35,779 bases of DNA, taken from the IMG/VR virus record IMGVR_UViG_3300047300_000298, positions 1-35,779 of that record, one strand, 5' to 3'. Shown in pieces: positions 21,102 through 29,213 of this stretch; the stretch's first letter is position 1; every line of letters begins with the position of its first letter. The notes beneath the pieces were generated by a model. That model did not search any database and was not told the DNA's origin. It saw nothing but the letters and a program-made list of their open reading frames with translations. Position numbers and translations under genes: made by a program. This stretch comes from a virus.

Positions 21102-21866
21102 TCAGAATCCTTCCATTTGTGCGGCCAGCATTTGTGTCTGCTGCGATCCTGGCTGCGTTCCGTACTGCAACGCAGTGCCAAGGTTCAAGCCACCAAGGTT
21201 GCCAAACACTTTGCCAAAACCTCCAGCACCTTGAATGGTGCCAAGCGCTTTGGTGATTGCATTAGACGTGATGTTTCCTGACAGTTCGCCTCCAGCCTGT
21301 GCTTGGCCTTGCTGCGTGAGCAAGTTTGCGATGTTTGCGCCAGTTTGCTGCCCAAATGCAGCCTGACGCGCCGCTGACGCTTGACCAACATTAGTCAAGC
21401 CTCCGAGACGCTCATACTGCTGGTTGATCAGCGACGTGAGAAGTTGCGGCCTGAATTGTGCGAGTGCGGCTTGGATATTCCCACCGCGCAGACCGCCTGT
21501 TGCAGATGCGCGTTGCAACAAGGCGTTCTCACCTTGCTGCGTTAGCGCTTGGAATTCAGGGGAAGCCTCAAGCGCCGAAATAGCCTGTTGCTGTGCAGGA
21601 GCGCCAGCAAGGCCGAGCAATGCTTGCTGCTGGCCAATAGCGCCAACACCAGCTTGCTGGTACGGCTGCAAGAGTTTTGTGATTTCGTCGAACTGGCGAC
21701 GTTGCTCTGTGATTCCAGATTCTGCTGCACCGGCTTGGATTCCGGCTGCTGTTTCTGCGCGGTCTTGTCCTTCAATAGCGCCGCCAAGTGCCGAGCCAAT
21801 GGTGCCGCCAACCGGGCCACCAAAAAACGATCCTGCAATTCCGCCTAGTGTGCTAAGCAATCCCAT
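21102..21866 (-). CDS. DNA ejection protein, P22 gp7-like
   Basis: This 254-residue protein has a glycine-rich hydrophobic N-terminus (MGLLSTLGGIAGSFFGGPVG), a Gln-rich helical middle (FDEITKLLQPYQQAGVGAIG) and Gly/Gln-rich end, the usual design of small ejection proteins such as P22 gp7. It opens the ejection-protein trio. An 80-base gap upstream contains a 7-bp hairpin (21893-21899 with 21913-21919) but no gene. The assignment is by composition and gene order. Confidence 0.78.
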   Translation of the reverse strand: MGLLSTLGGIAGSFFGGPVGGTIGSALGGAIEGQDRAETAAGIQAGAAESGITEQRRQFDEITKLLQPYQQAGVGAIGQQQALLGLAGAPAQQQAISALEASPEFQALTQQGENALLQRASATGGLRGGNIQAALAQFRPQLLTSLINQQYERLGGLTNVGQASAARQAAFGQQTGANIANLLTQQGQAQAGGELSGNITSNAITKALGTIQGAGGFGKVFGNLGGLNLGTALQYGTQPGSQQTQMLAAQMEGF

Positions 21867-21892
21867 ACAAACACCTCAATTTTTCATTGGAT

Positions 21893-21919
21893 GCCGCTGG
21901 TCGCATTTTCCTCAGCGGC
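21893..21919 (-). other. Hairpin in the intergenic gap before the gp7-like gene
   Basis: GCCGCTG at 21893-21899 pairs with CAGCGGC at 21913-21919 around a 13-base loop. No T tract follows on either strand, so it is not a standard terminator. It may be a processing or stability element in the late mRNA, separating tail-assembly from ejection genes. Confidence 0.4.
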
Positions 21920-21946
21920 TTGATTTTCCCACAAATGGTGAGCGTG

Positions 21947-22345
21947 TCAATCCTGCTCAAATTCACGCTCCTCCCAAGCCTGGCAGGAGCGCATGTCGTG
22001 GCAAATGAAGTCGAACTTGTGACAGTAGCCGCGATAACCTGCGTCTGTGTCCCACTGGTTGCGCGGGATGCGCTCCATCTTGGCCTGCATCATGGTCGAA
22101 TTATTGAAATACTCGCAATTCGAGCAGCGACGACGACGCGCCTCTTTTTCATCGACTTGCATGGCCTTGGCCAGCTTCATCCAGTAGGGCTTGTTCGCGC
22201 CGGGTTCGTTGGACGGATTCTCAGGGCCGAGCATCCAGTCGTCGATCACCACCTGGGTGTTCTTCTTGTTCTCTGCCGCTGTGATGAACGGCATCGATTC
22301 AGGCAGGCCGGTGAACCCGGCCATCATGATCTTCGGCATTTCCAT
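21947..22345 (-). CDS. Cysteine-cluster protein in the virion operon
   Basis: This is a 132-residue protein with five cysteines in its C-terminal half (Cys74, 77, 108, 115, 121) in CSNCEYF, YCHKFDFICHD and CQAWEE. The pattern suggests a zinc or iron-sulfur site. The N-terminal half (GFTGLPESMPFITAAENKKN) has no known domain. It lies where P22 has gene 14, but I see no clear likeness to it. An AAGGAG site seven bases before ATG 22345 fixes the start. Unknown function; possibly an assembly factor or a minor virion protein. Confidence 0.7.
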   Translation of the reverse strand: MEMPKIMMAGFTGLPESMPFITAAENKKNTQVVIDDWMLGPENPSNEPGANKPYWMKLAKAMQVDEKEARRRRCSNCEYFNNSTMMQAKMERIPRNQWDTDAGYRGYCHKFDFICHDMRSCQAWEEREFEQD

Positions 22346-22355
22346 GGTGTGCTCC

Positions 22356-22691
22356 TTAGGTGATCTCGCGGCCACTGGCGCGAATGGTCAGTGATGTGGC
22401 TGCGCTGGCGATGGTCGAGATGAACGCGCCAGGCTCCAGCACTTGGCCAACCAGCTCCGGGAAAGTGTAAGTCTCGTCCGGTGCAATGGCGCGTGAATCC
22501 ACCACCAGGTTGCTGACACCAGCAGAGCCGCCACTGGTCACCAGGTTGACGCTGATGGTCACGTTGCCTGCGCTGGTGTTGGTGGCGGTGAACTTGTCGA
22601 TCACGGTCTTGCAGTTCACAGCGGTGTACTGCGTGGTCTGCGAGCTTTCTGCCTGCTTCGATGGAATAAGGGTTTTTACTAGGACGCTCAT
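22356..22691 (-). CDS. Small beta-rich virion protein
   Basis: This is a 111-residue protein with successive strands (MSVLVKTLIPSKQAE, KTVIDKFTATNTSAGNVTIS, AIAPDETYTFPELVGQVLEP, SAATSLTIRASGREI) typical of an Ig-like or jelly-roll decoration domain. A strong AAGGAG site precedes ATG 22691. It lies nine bases after the needle-like gene. It may decorate the capsid or cap a tail component. No direct evidence. Confidence 0.72.
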   Translation of the reverse strand: MSVLVKTLIPSKQAESSQTTQYTAVNCKTVIDKFTATNTSAGNVTISVNLVTSGGSAGVSNLVVDSRAIAPDETYTFPELVGQVLEPGAFISTIASAATSLTIRASGREIT

Positions 22692-22700
22692 GGTTGCTCC

Positions 22701-23996
22701 TTACTGTTGAATTTGAGTGACGGACAGCACGACAGCCGGTGCGCCTGGTGCAAATGCTGTGGCTGCCACTGTGTCGATTGTGACGTTTATGCTGTCTGCC
22801 GCAAATGCCAGCTCGATGTAGTCGTTGGCCGCAAGGGATAAAGGCTCCATCAAGGCGATGGGGATGTATCCGTTGTTCAGATCGGATGTGACAAGACGCG
22901 CACTGTTTGCGATGGCTGTGCCGTTCTTTTTGAACCATACCCAGATGTTTTTCGCCGAGGAACTGCCGCTTGTGATCTGCACCGTTGCATCGAGACGATA
23001 CAAACCGGATTCAGGTACAACGATGCGAGATGTTGGTGTCCCAATGGTCACGCCATTGCTGATCTGCGTGTTGTCAAACGTCAGCAGGTATTCGGTGTTG
23101 ATGACCGCAGGAGTCTGGTCTGTGGTCTTGGTGAACACGCCGTAATACTGCATCTGCTGGATCGTTGGCCGCACGAAGATCACGCCAGTCGTCGCGTCTG
23201 AAGTGACGCACGCAGCCAGAGGGATCACATTGTCTGGGGCCGTTGGCTTCACATTAGTGAACGCTCCTGCTACTGTCGGGCTTGCGTAGAGCAAATCACC
23301 TGGCGAGAAAGCGCTGGTGTCGATGTCTCGAACAAAGCCCCATGTCGTGCAATAGCCCTTTTGTCCGCTGTCTGGCAAGTCGTGGGTCATGACGCCCAGG
23401 ATGTAGAGCGATGGACTGCTGCCGTCTGCGAGGTACGGAGCGACCAGCAACGCATTGGGTGTCGATCCAGCAAACCCAACGACAGTGCCGTTCGGAATCG
23501 TCACGCCAGTGGTATTGCCGACACGAGCATATGTCTCTTGGCCGATCTGCTGAGTAACGCCGTAGTCCATTCCGAGGTTGACAGTTTGGTCGGCGGTGTT
23601 CCAGGCAAGGCGACGGGGTTTGTCGACAGGAGATGGCGACTCATTCAGGTCAATGTAATCGGTGACGACCGAATTGTTGTTTTCGATCACCGGGGCCGTG
23701 GCAAGCATCTCCAAAGCATTGGCAATCCGGGCAAGTGTGTTCAGCGCTTCCACCGCCTTTTGGTCGGCTGCACCGCTGTTGATGGCTGAGTCAATGGTGA
23801 GCTGGACAATCTGAGCTAGCGCACTGTCTGCCGCTGCTTGAGCGTTTCCGGCCTGGATGCTGATTCCAGTCGTATCGCTCGAAGGCGAGACCTCGTCAGC
23901 AATCTGGAACAGGCGCTCGAATTGTCTGATCTGCTCGTGGTTCTTGAGGAACGTAGCGAGCTGATCGCGAGTGAGGTTAAGCTTTTGCGTTGCCAT
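22701..23996 (-). CDS. Tail needle/fibre-like structural protein
   Basis: This is a 431-residue protein following the gp10-like gene, the place of the P22 needle gp26. The N-terminus is helical (LTRDQLATFLKNHEQIRQFE), then a likely trimeric coiled coil (about 45-105), then beta-rich domains. The C-terminal 130 or so residues (ESGLYRLDATVQITSGSSS, KNIWVWFKKNGTAIANSARL) look like the TNF/C1q-type knob seen on some phage needles (Sf6 gp26). It probably plugs the portal channel and contacts the host envelope. TGATG overlap with the gp10-like gene. The exact role is uncertain. Confidence 0.68.
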   Translation of the reverse strand: MATQKLNLTRDQLATFLKNHEQIRQFERLFQIADEVSPSSDTTGISIQAGNAQAAADSALAQIVQLTIDSAINSGAADQKAVEALNTLARIANALEMLATAPVIENNNSVVTDYIDLNESPSPVDKPRRLAWNTADQTVNLGMDYGVTQQIGQETYARVGNTTGVTIPNGTVVGFAGSTPNALLVAPYLADGSSPSLYILGVMTHDLPDSGQKGYCTTWGFVRDIDTSAFSPGDLLYASPTVAGAFTNVKPTAPDNVIPLAACVTSDATTGVIFVRPTIQQMQYYGVFTKTTDQTPAVINTEYLLTFDNTQISNGVTIGTPTSRIVVPESGLYRLDATVQITSGSSSAKNIWVWFKKNGTAIANSARLVTSDLNNGYIPIALMEPLSLAANDYIELAFAADSINVTIDTVAATAFAPGAPAVVLSVTQIQQ

Positions 23997-25399
23997 CAGT
24001 ATGCCAATGGCTCGATCTGAGCCTCAAGACGCACAAAGGACAGGTGGGCCTGGCTGTCGCCGCGGAAGCGCTGGATGCGCCAGTTTCTCATGTGGCCCTG
24101 CTGAAACCATGCCAGGCGCTTGGTTGTGTTGCCAGTCGTGCCGACGCGCAACGGACGGTCTTGGCTCCATGTTACGCCGTCCACGGAGTAGCTGGTCGTG
24201 ATGATCGGGTCAACGCCCAAGGCCACGCGGCCTGTGAGGCTCACAAGCTCCAGCTCGTTGAAGATCGCGCCGTTGCTCTCGTTGTAGACGATCAGCGTGC
24301 CAAACTCCCAGCGCACGATCTGGCCCCAGTGCGTGCCGATGTTGTCCACCAAGTAGCCGATGGCGTTGGATTGCGGGTCTCCTACAAGCCACTTGTCGTA
24401 TGCCCAGACGAGATTTCTCGCACGGTACTGGCTGAAGCCGACCGTCGAAGTGGTCAGCGTGAACCAGACCTGCTCGCCAAGCTCTGCCGATGCGGCAGCG
24501 TCATAGACGATGGTGCGGTCGGGCAGGTGGACGTACAGATGCTGGTGCGCACGATCGTTGCGTGCTTCCAGCTTGACGGTGGCCAACTGCGCTTCGGTGT
24601 AGTTCAGCAGCAGCTGATCGATTTCCTGCGTGCTTATTTTTTGAGCAGTTGCGTTTGCGCCAAGGTAAATGCCAGGCTCTTCATTGCGGCCACTTCCGAG
24701 GAATGCGACTGTTTCAACGAACACGCAGCAGCCGAAGGTGCCGATGACGCCCTTCTGCACCTGTGCTCCATCAATGCGCTGGAATGGGAAAAAGTCGCCA
24801 CCCACGTTGTCAAACACCTCGATGGTGTTGCGGTTCAGTGCATAGACCTCGTTGCGCAGCTTGAGCAGCGCCACCACGGGGTCTGGGTCGACTTCGGAGC
24901 TGCCGTACCTCAAAGGATTGACCTGGGTCGGGTCTGTCAGATCTGTCACGATCAGGCTGGTTCCGTCGGTGGTCATGAAGTAACCATCCACCCACACCAC
25001 ATCGAGCACGATGCCAAGGTCAGGGTCTGTCACTTGCGTGAGTGCGCCGTTCCAGTAGTACAGGCGGCCACCGGACGCAATGGCCAGACGATCGAAGCTG
25101 TAGTCCATCGTCACCAGCGTGTTGACTGGGCCGCCAACGTCACCTAGGACGGTCACGGCGCCATTGCTGGCCACGGTCACGAGCTTGGTGCCCATGACGC
25201 GATAGCAGACGCCATTCCAGTTGATGCCGCCACGATCAACCCCTGGGCCGGTTCCATTGCCAACGATGCCATCACCAGGACGCAAAAAACCGGCACTGAT
25301 GCCGGACTTCTTTGGCACGGGCACCAGGTTGACTGGGTAGCTCGTGCGCAAGTCCGGGCCGTTGTCAGCGTAGATGCCGTTGAGGATTGGAATTTGCAT
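23996..25399 (-). CDS. Packaged DNA stabilisation protein, P22 gp10-like
   Basis: This 467-residue protein closely matches the length of P22 gp10 (472), which forms a hexameric hub below the portal and keeps packaged DNA inside. It begins MQIPILNGIYADNGPDLRTS, with the family pattern YPVNLVPVPKKSGISAGFLR, and continues as blades of a beta-propeller (LVTMDYSFDRLAIASGGRLY). It is located after the gp4-like factor and two small proteins, and before the needle-like protein, as expected. High confidence on family. Confidence 0.9.
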   Translation of the reverse strand: MQIPILNGIYADNGPDLRTSYPVNLVPVPKKSGISAGFLRPGDGIVGNGTGPGVDRGGINWNGVCYRVMGTKLVTVASNGAVTVLGDVGGPVNTLVTMDYSFDRLAIASGGRLYYWNGALTQVTDPDLGIVLDVVWVDGYFMTTDGTSLIVTDLTDPTQVNPLRYGSSEVDPDPVVALLKLRNEVYALNRNTIEVFDNVGGDFFPFQRIDGAQVQKGVIGTFGCCVFVETVAFLGSGRNEEPGIYLGANATAQKISTQEIDQLLLNYTEAQLATVKLEARNDRAHQHLYVHLPDRTIVYDAAASAELGEQVWFTLTTSTVGFSQYRARNLVWAYDKWLVGDPQSNAIGYLVDNIGTHWGQIVRWEFGTLIVYNESNGAIFNELELVSLTGRVALGVDPIITTSYSVDGVTWSQDRPLRVGTTGNTTKRLAWFQQGHMRNWRIQRFRGDSQAHLSFVRLEAQIEPLAY

Positions 25400-25402
25400 G
25401 GC

Positions 25403-25690
25403 TTACCACTTCACCTTGTTTGCCCAGTACGCAGCGCTCATTTTGCCTTTGGCGATGTTCTCTGCGTGCCTGGCCTTGAAAGATTCGCGCCGCGTCTTGT
25501 CGGCCTTGCTCTCGCCTTCACGCTTTGGAGACCCGGACACGCCTTGCTGGCCAAAACGGATGGTCTTCACCTGATCGCCTTCCTTGGCCACAACGACGTG
25601 CGACTTGGTTGGATGCGATGGCGTGCGCTTTGGCTTGTTGTAGCCCTGCACGCCAACGCGCTCCAGCCTTTGGTCTTTTTTCGTGGCCAT
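25403..25690 (-). CDS. Small basic conserved phage protein
   Basis: This 95-residue basic protein reads GYNKPKRTPSHPTKSHVVVA, then TIRFGQQGV and ESFKARHAENIAKGKMSAAY, ending WANKVKW. I recognise this as a small protein widely conserved among short-tailed phages (DUF5872-like), always among head and tail genes, with no established function. It starts in TGATG overlap with the preceding gene and ends three bases before the gp10-like gene. Confidence 0.78.
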   Translation of the reverse strand: MATKKDQRLERVGVQGYNKPKRTPSHPTKSHVVVAKEGDQVKTIRFGQQGVSGSPKREGESKADKTRRESFKARHAENIAKGKMSAAYWANKVKW

Positions 25691-26145
25691 CAGGCGATCC
25701 GATACCAGCTGTTGGTGGACTGCACGAAGCGCATACGGAAAAAGTCCTCGGCAGCCAAAGTGGTCGGGGCGCCATAGGCAGCGCTTGCGCCGTTCAGGGC
25801 CAGCGTGAATGCGGTGATCTGCTGCGTGGTGGTGATGAGCACCTCCATGCCATCAGGCGTCTGGGTGTTCAGCGGCAGGGTGATCGTGCCAGTTGCCAAA
25901 GTCCCAGCAGGCTGAATCAGCATCCACTGCTGCTGAGCAACAGGCGTCGGCACGGCCACGTTGAAGCCGGTGCCTGGCGTGTAGACGTTGGTGGCCAGCG
26001 TAGGGCTGGCGAAGTTCTGCTGGAAAAACGTCAACAGTGCACCGATGGGCAAACGACGTGCGTCGCCGTTGTTCGGGGTGTAGACGGGAATCTGATCGCC
26101 AGGTGAGGCGACCATGAGCAGCGGCAGTTGGTTGATGTAGGCCAT
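25690..26145 (-). CDS. Small structural protein between tail accessory genes
   Basis: This is a 151-residue protein (MAYINQLPLLMVASPGDQIP, then TPNNGDARRLPIGALLTFFQ, later GMEVLITTTQQITAFTLAL). The pattern of a short helical start followed by strands is common in phage structural proteins near tail tubes. A good AAGGA site precedes ATG 26145. It may be an adaptor or fibre-linked protein; no family known to me. Confidence 0.7.
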   Translation of the reverse strand: MAYINQLPLLMVASPGDQIPVYTPNNGDARRLPIGALLTFFQQNFASPTLATNVYTPGTGFNVAVPTPVAQQQWMLIQPAGTLATGTITLPLNTQTPDGMEVLITTTQQITAFTLALNGASAAYGAPTTLAAEDFFRMRFVQSTNSWYRIA

Positions 26146-26154
26146 GATGAATCC

Positions 26155-26637
26155 TTAGTTGAACTGGAGTGGGCCGTCTGGGCCAGCATCGACTGGATCG
26201 ACCGGAGGACGGATGAACGGGTTGTCGTACACGCGCCAGGGCTTGTTGCCAGCGCCAGCAGGCATCGTGGACGGGAGTTGCTGCGGGTAAGGCGCGGTCG
26301 CACGCTGCAGCAGGGTGTTGTAGCTGTCCTTGGCCACGGCCTTGGTCTCGGGCATCACCACCTTGCCGTAGCCAGGCGCGATGCGGATGGCCAGGTTTGT
26401 GATGATTGCCTCGTTGGCGCTGTCTGGCACTTCGGACGGCTCGTCCAGGTCGCTGTACTGCGGACTGCCTGGAATTGGGTAGCCAAGACGGATTCCTTTG
26501 CCGTTCCAGTCGGCCATCATGGCATCAAGGCGACGCAGGGCAGACTGCAACTGCTCGGGCTGCAGGTCGAAAACATAGGACGCAAGGCCGATCTCCTCGA
26601 ACGCTGCGTTCACGAATTGGCGCTTGCTGTAACCCAT
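26155..26637 (-). CDS. Tail accessory factor, P22 gp4-like head-closure protein
   Basis: This 160-residue protein matches the P22 gp4 family (166 residues), which binds below the portal as a ring and lets gp10 and the tailspikes join. Typical sequence: KRQFVNAAFEEIGLASYVFD, LQSALRRLDAMMADW, and ANEAIITNLAIRIAPGYGK. It is followed by the gp10-like hub two genes later. Some gp4 proteins have muralytic activity; no catalytic residues can be assigned here. Confidence 0.88.
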   Translation of the reverse strand: MGYSKRQFVNAAFEEIGLASYVFDLQPEQLQSALRRLDAMMADWNGKGIRLGYPIPGSPQYSDLDEPSEVPDSANEAIITNLAIRIAPGYGKVVMPETKAVAKDSYNTLLQRATAPYPQQLPSTMPAGAGNKPWRVYDNPFIRPPVDPVDAGPDGPLQFN

Positions 26638-26638
26638 G

Positions 26639-26944
26639 TCAGGCCTCCTGCTTGTTCAATGCTTCGGTGATCATGGACAGCAGCTTCTCGTCGCTGGTGC
26701 GCTTGGTGAAAGTCAGGCCGAGTTCTTTGGCCTTTTCGACCAACTCGATGCGGGTCGGAGCTGCATTGTCGTCAGGAGCAGTGCTTTCGACTGTTTCCAC
26801 ATATTGCGTTCTGTGCAATTCTGCAAATGCCTGCTCGTTCAGCAAGCGGTGGTTGATGCCATCGATTGGCTTGGAAGGCTTGCGAACCTTCACGGGCTTT
26901 TTGCCCTTGCGGTATTTGGGGGCGAGGATGATGGCTTCCATCAT
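26639..26944 (-). CDS. Small phage protein with HeH/SAP-like C-terminus
   Basis: This is a 101-residue protein. A basic N-terminus (YRKGKKPVKVRKPSKP) is followed by a central segment and a C-terminal helix-extension-helix (RIELVEKAKELGLTFTKRTS, then DEKLLSMITEAL) like the HeH/LEM/SAP group of small nucleic-acid or protein-binding domains. Found among head-completion genes in several phages. ATG 26944 or 26941 can serve as start; both overlap the end of the gene before. Unknown role. Confidence 0.7.
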   Translation of the reverse strand: MMEAIILAPKYRKGKKPVKVRKPSKPIDGINHRLLNEQAFAELHRTQYVETVESTAPDDNAAPTRIELVEKAKELGLTFTKRTSDEKLLSMITEALNKQEA

Positions 26945-27111
26945 TTGCCTTTCTTCTTGGGTGCCTTGCTTGGCTTGCCTGCGGCCTTGGCTGCTTTCTC
27001 AGCCGTGCTGAGTGCAATGGCAACGGCCTGCTTCATTGGCTTGCCAGCCTTCTTTTCCATCTTGATGTTCTTGCCGATGGTCTTGCTTGAGTAACCTTTG
27101 GTCAATGGCAT
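26941..27111 (-). CDS. Small lysine-rich conserved phage protein
   Basis: This is a 56-residue protein starting MPLTKGYSSKTIGKNIKMEK with KPMKQAVAIALSTAEKAA after it and a poly-basic end. This small protein is very common among tailed phages, next to portal and coat genes, and its function is not known to me. AGGAGAAGG lies ahead of ATG 27111. The homing endonuclease gene upstream overlaps its first ten bases, so that element was inserted immediately before it. Confidence 0.78.
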   Translation of the reverse strand: MPLTKGYSSKTIGKNIKMEKKAGKPMKQAVAIALSTAEKAAKAAGKPSKAPKKKGK

Positions 27112-27848
27112 GGTGCCTTCTCCTGTTTTCGTTTCTCACGAGCCTGCTGCATTGCAGCCAGCCGTTTTTCCCTGATAACAGGGTCTTGCCACGAGCTTGC
27201 CGTCTTGCCTGCGATTTTCTGCTTTGTGCTGTCGTCGCGCAATGAGCGTTTACGAGCCTTTGCCGCAGCACTCATCTTGGCGCGAGTCTCTGGCGTTCTC
27301 TCATAGGCTGCAAGTTTTTGCTTGGTCACCTCTGGCATTGCATAACCAGAAGCCTTGCGTTCTTGCCATACGCGCTTTGATTGCTCCGATCGCTCAGCAC
27401 GCTTCTCGTCTGTCCATGTCGCCTTAAGTCCGTCAGAAACCTTTTTGCGGTAATCAGCGTCCTGCCAACGACGCGTCGAAGCGTCAACCCATGAGGAAAC
27501 GTCAGAGTATTTTCGGCCTGTTGCTTTTTCAGCAATCTTGGCTGCAACCTCTGGATTCTTTGATGGGGCAGTGTCACCACCGTAGGCGACGTTGTACCCT
27601 TGTGGAGCCAACGTGCCTAAAGCAATGATTGCTGCCTTCTCCGCTGCATGAAGTTGATCTTGTGTCTCAAACTCAGCAATCACCGAAATTTCAGGTTCGC
27701 CATATTTGCGCCACGCACAGTGCACAGGAAGCTGGCTGCCACTTTTGACAGACCGCTTGTGTTGTGCGATGCGGATGCTCATATTGCGTGCCGTTTGTCC
27801 GATGTATGCCTTGCCAGATGCAAAAACCAACTTGTACAGAATGTGCAT
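27102..27848 (-). CDS. GIY-YIG homing endonuclease
   Basis: This is a 248-residue free-standing homing endonuclease. The N-terminal GIY-YIG nuclease shows LYKLVFASGKAYIGQT (4-19), with Tyr15-Ile-Gly, Arg26, His30, Glu70 and Asn86 as expected active-site residues. The rest is basic and repetitive, with several NUMOD3-like motifs (TRAKMSAAAKARKR) that bind DNA. It sits between coat and tail genes, where it interrupts the virion operon without breaking any gene. Its RBS lies in a stable hairpin. It probably cuts phage DNA lacking it and spreads by recombination. Confidence 0.9.
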   Translation of the reverse strand: MHILYKLVFASGKAYIGQTARNMSIRIAQHKRSVKSGSQLPVHCAWRKYGEPEISVIAEFETQDQLHAAEKAAIIALGTLAPQGYNVAYGGDTAPSKNPEVAAKIAEKATGRKYSDVSSWVDASTRRWQDADYRKKVSDGLKATWTDEKRAERSEQSKRVWQERKASGYAMPEVTKQKLAAYERTPETRAKMSAAAKARKRSLRDDSTKQKIAGKTASSWQDPVIREKRLAAMQQAREKRKQEKAPCH

Positions 27849-27880
27849 ATCATGCTCCTGATTAACTCAAGAGCATGATA
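27848..27880 (-). promoter_or_regulatory. Hairpin covering the ribosome binding site of the GIY-YIG gene
   Basis: TATCATGCTC (27880-27871 on the minus strand) pairs perfectly with GAGCATGATA (27857-27848) around 13 bases. The 3' arm includes GAG of the AGGAG Shine-Dalgarno (27859-27855) and the A of the start codon at 27848. Read-through transcripts from the coat gene would hide the start. No T tract follows, so it is not a terminator. T4 I-TevI is regulated in this manner. Confidence 0.7.
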
Positions 27881-27907
27881 GCACACTAGCGGTATTATCC
27901 TATTCAA

Positions 27908-29191
27908 TTATTGATTGAACAGCAAAATTCCGCTCATCTCGGGGTTCTTGTTCACCACACCGAACAGGGTGTCAAGACGATACTTGATCGTCATGCTGTC
28001 GATGTCGTAGAACTTCTGCAGCACCAGCTCGATGCCCTGGTCGGTGCTTGCACGCATCACTGCGACGCCAGCATCGGAAGGAACGGCATAGCGGCCAGGC
28101 AGAATTTCCAGCGAGTCACGCTGCCAGAACACGTTGACCTGTGCGGTGTTCACGTTCAGCCAGACGATGGCGGCAGTGTTGGAAGGCGTGGAAACTTCCA
28201 CGTTCTTGTACTGCAGCTGAGCGTCGGTGGGCGAAACACCCTGGGCACCGATGATCGGAGGCGTGATGGTCATGGTCGTGGCCGAATCCACCGAGACAAC
28301 GCGGAAGGTCTTGAGCTGACCAGTGCTTTGCTTGGTGATGTGGTGCACGGCATAGACGCCAGCAATCGTGAAGGCGTCGCCAGCAGCCACACTGGTCGTA
28401 GACGACACGGTGACGGTCTGGAAACGGTTGTCCACGTTGATCTGGCCGCCGACGGCAGTCGAGGTGGCCTGGGGCGTGTAGTTGGCTTGAGTGCCTGCGC
28501 CATCGGTGTCGATGGTGATGGAGCCACCACCAGCTGCAGCAGCTTGACGGTTGGCGTAGTCCATCTTGTAGGTGTCAAAGCCAGCCACCATGCCGACGTA
28601 GGAGCGCTCATAAGCCTTGTCAGACTTCTGATTGCCGAACGAACGGGCGGTGCCAACCAGGTTGCCAGCCAGGCCGTTGTAATCGCGGCTGGACAGGGCC
28701 ATGAAGCGGTCGTAGTCGGGCACGCCTTGCTCGTTCATGATGGCGTCGCACAGGGCCACGTCGTCATAGTCACCGGCAGCGGCAGCAATCGGCACAACCA
28801 GCGAACCCAGGCTTGCAGCCGAGTTCATGATGGCGACGTTGATGTCGGAAGCCAGCTTCTGCTTGGCGCTGTCACCAAGGCGACCTTCTTGCAGGGCATC
28901 GCGCAGTTCGAGCGAGGTCATTTCCCAAGGAACGGTCTTGCTGAAGCCCAAGGTAGCAGGCACAGCCAGCTGGGTCATGGACTTGTAGCCAGAGATCGGA
29001 GTACCAGGGGTGCTGTTGATCGACTGGGCGATGTAAGGCTGTGGACGCCAGATGGTGTTGTTGGCACGTTCCATCATCGTCTGGTCGGTGTTGTAGACCG
29101 CGACGTTACGGGACAGAACCAGGGCATCCTGGAAACCTTCCAGGAGGTCTTCGAACGCTACGCGCTCTTCTTTGGAAAAACTATTGGCCAT
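27908..29191 (-). CDS. Major capsid protein, P22 coat-like
   Basis: This 427-residue protein is nearly the length of P22 gp5 (430) and has its organisation: N-arm helix (FSKEERVAFEDLLEGFQDAL), an HK97 fold, and an inserted Thr/Ser/Gly-rich beta domain at about 215-345 (TVTVSSTTSVAAGDAFTIAG) like the P22 I-domain. AGGAG lies before ATG 29191. It follows the scaffold gene as in P22. It builds the T=7 type icosahedral shell if the analogy holds. Confidence 0.92.
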   Translation of the reverse strand: MANSFSKEERVAFEDLLEGFQDALVLSRNVAVYNTDQTMMERANNTIWRPQPYIAQSINSTPGTPISGYKSMTQLAVPATLGFSKTVPWEMTSLELRDALQEGRLGDSAKQKLASDINVAIMNSAASLGSLVVPIAAAAGDYDDVALCDAIMNEQGVPDYDRFMALSSRDYNGLAGNLVGTARSFGNQKSDKAYERSYVGMVAGFDTYKMDYANRQAAAAGGGSITIDTDGAGTQANYTPQATSTAVGGQINVDNRFQTVTVSSTTSVAAGDAFTIAGVYAVHHITKQSTGQLKTFRVVSVDSATTMTITPPIIGAQGVSPTDAQLQYKNVEVSTPSNTAAIVWLNVNTAQVNVFWQRDSLEILPGRYAVPSDAGVAVMRASTDQGIELVLQKFYDIDSMTIKYRLDTLFGVVNKNPEMSGILLFNQ

Positions 29192-29213
29192 GATGGGCTC
29201 CTATTTCAAAAAA

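Noticed and set aside
23990-25147. Long + strand open frame (385 codons) opposite the gp10-like gene
   Set aside because: The minus strand has a full-length gp10-like gene with clear family sequence; this is its shadow.
27848-27880. Hairpin as an intrinsic terminator for the coat gene
   Set aside because: No T tract follows on the minus strand and the stem includes the next gene's start codon.
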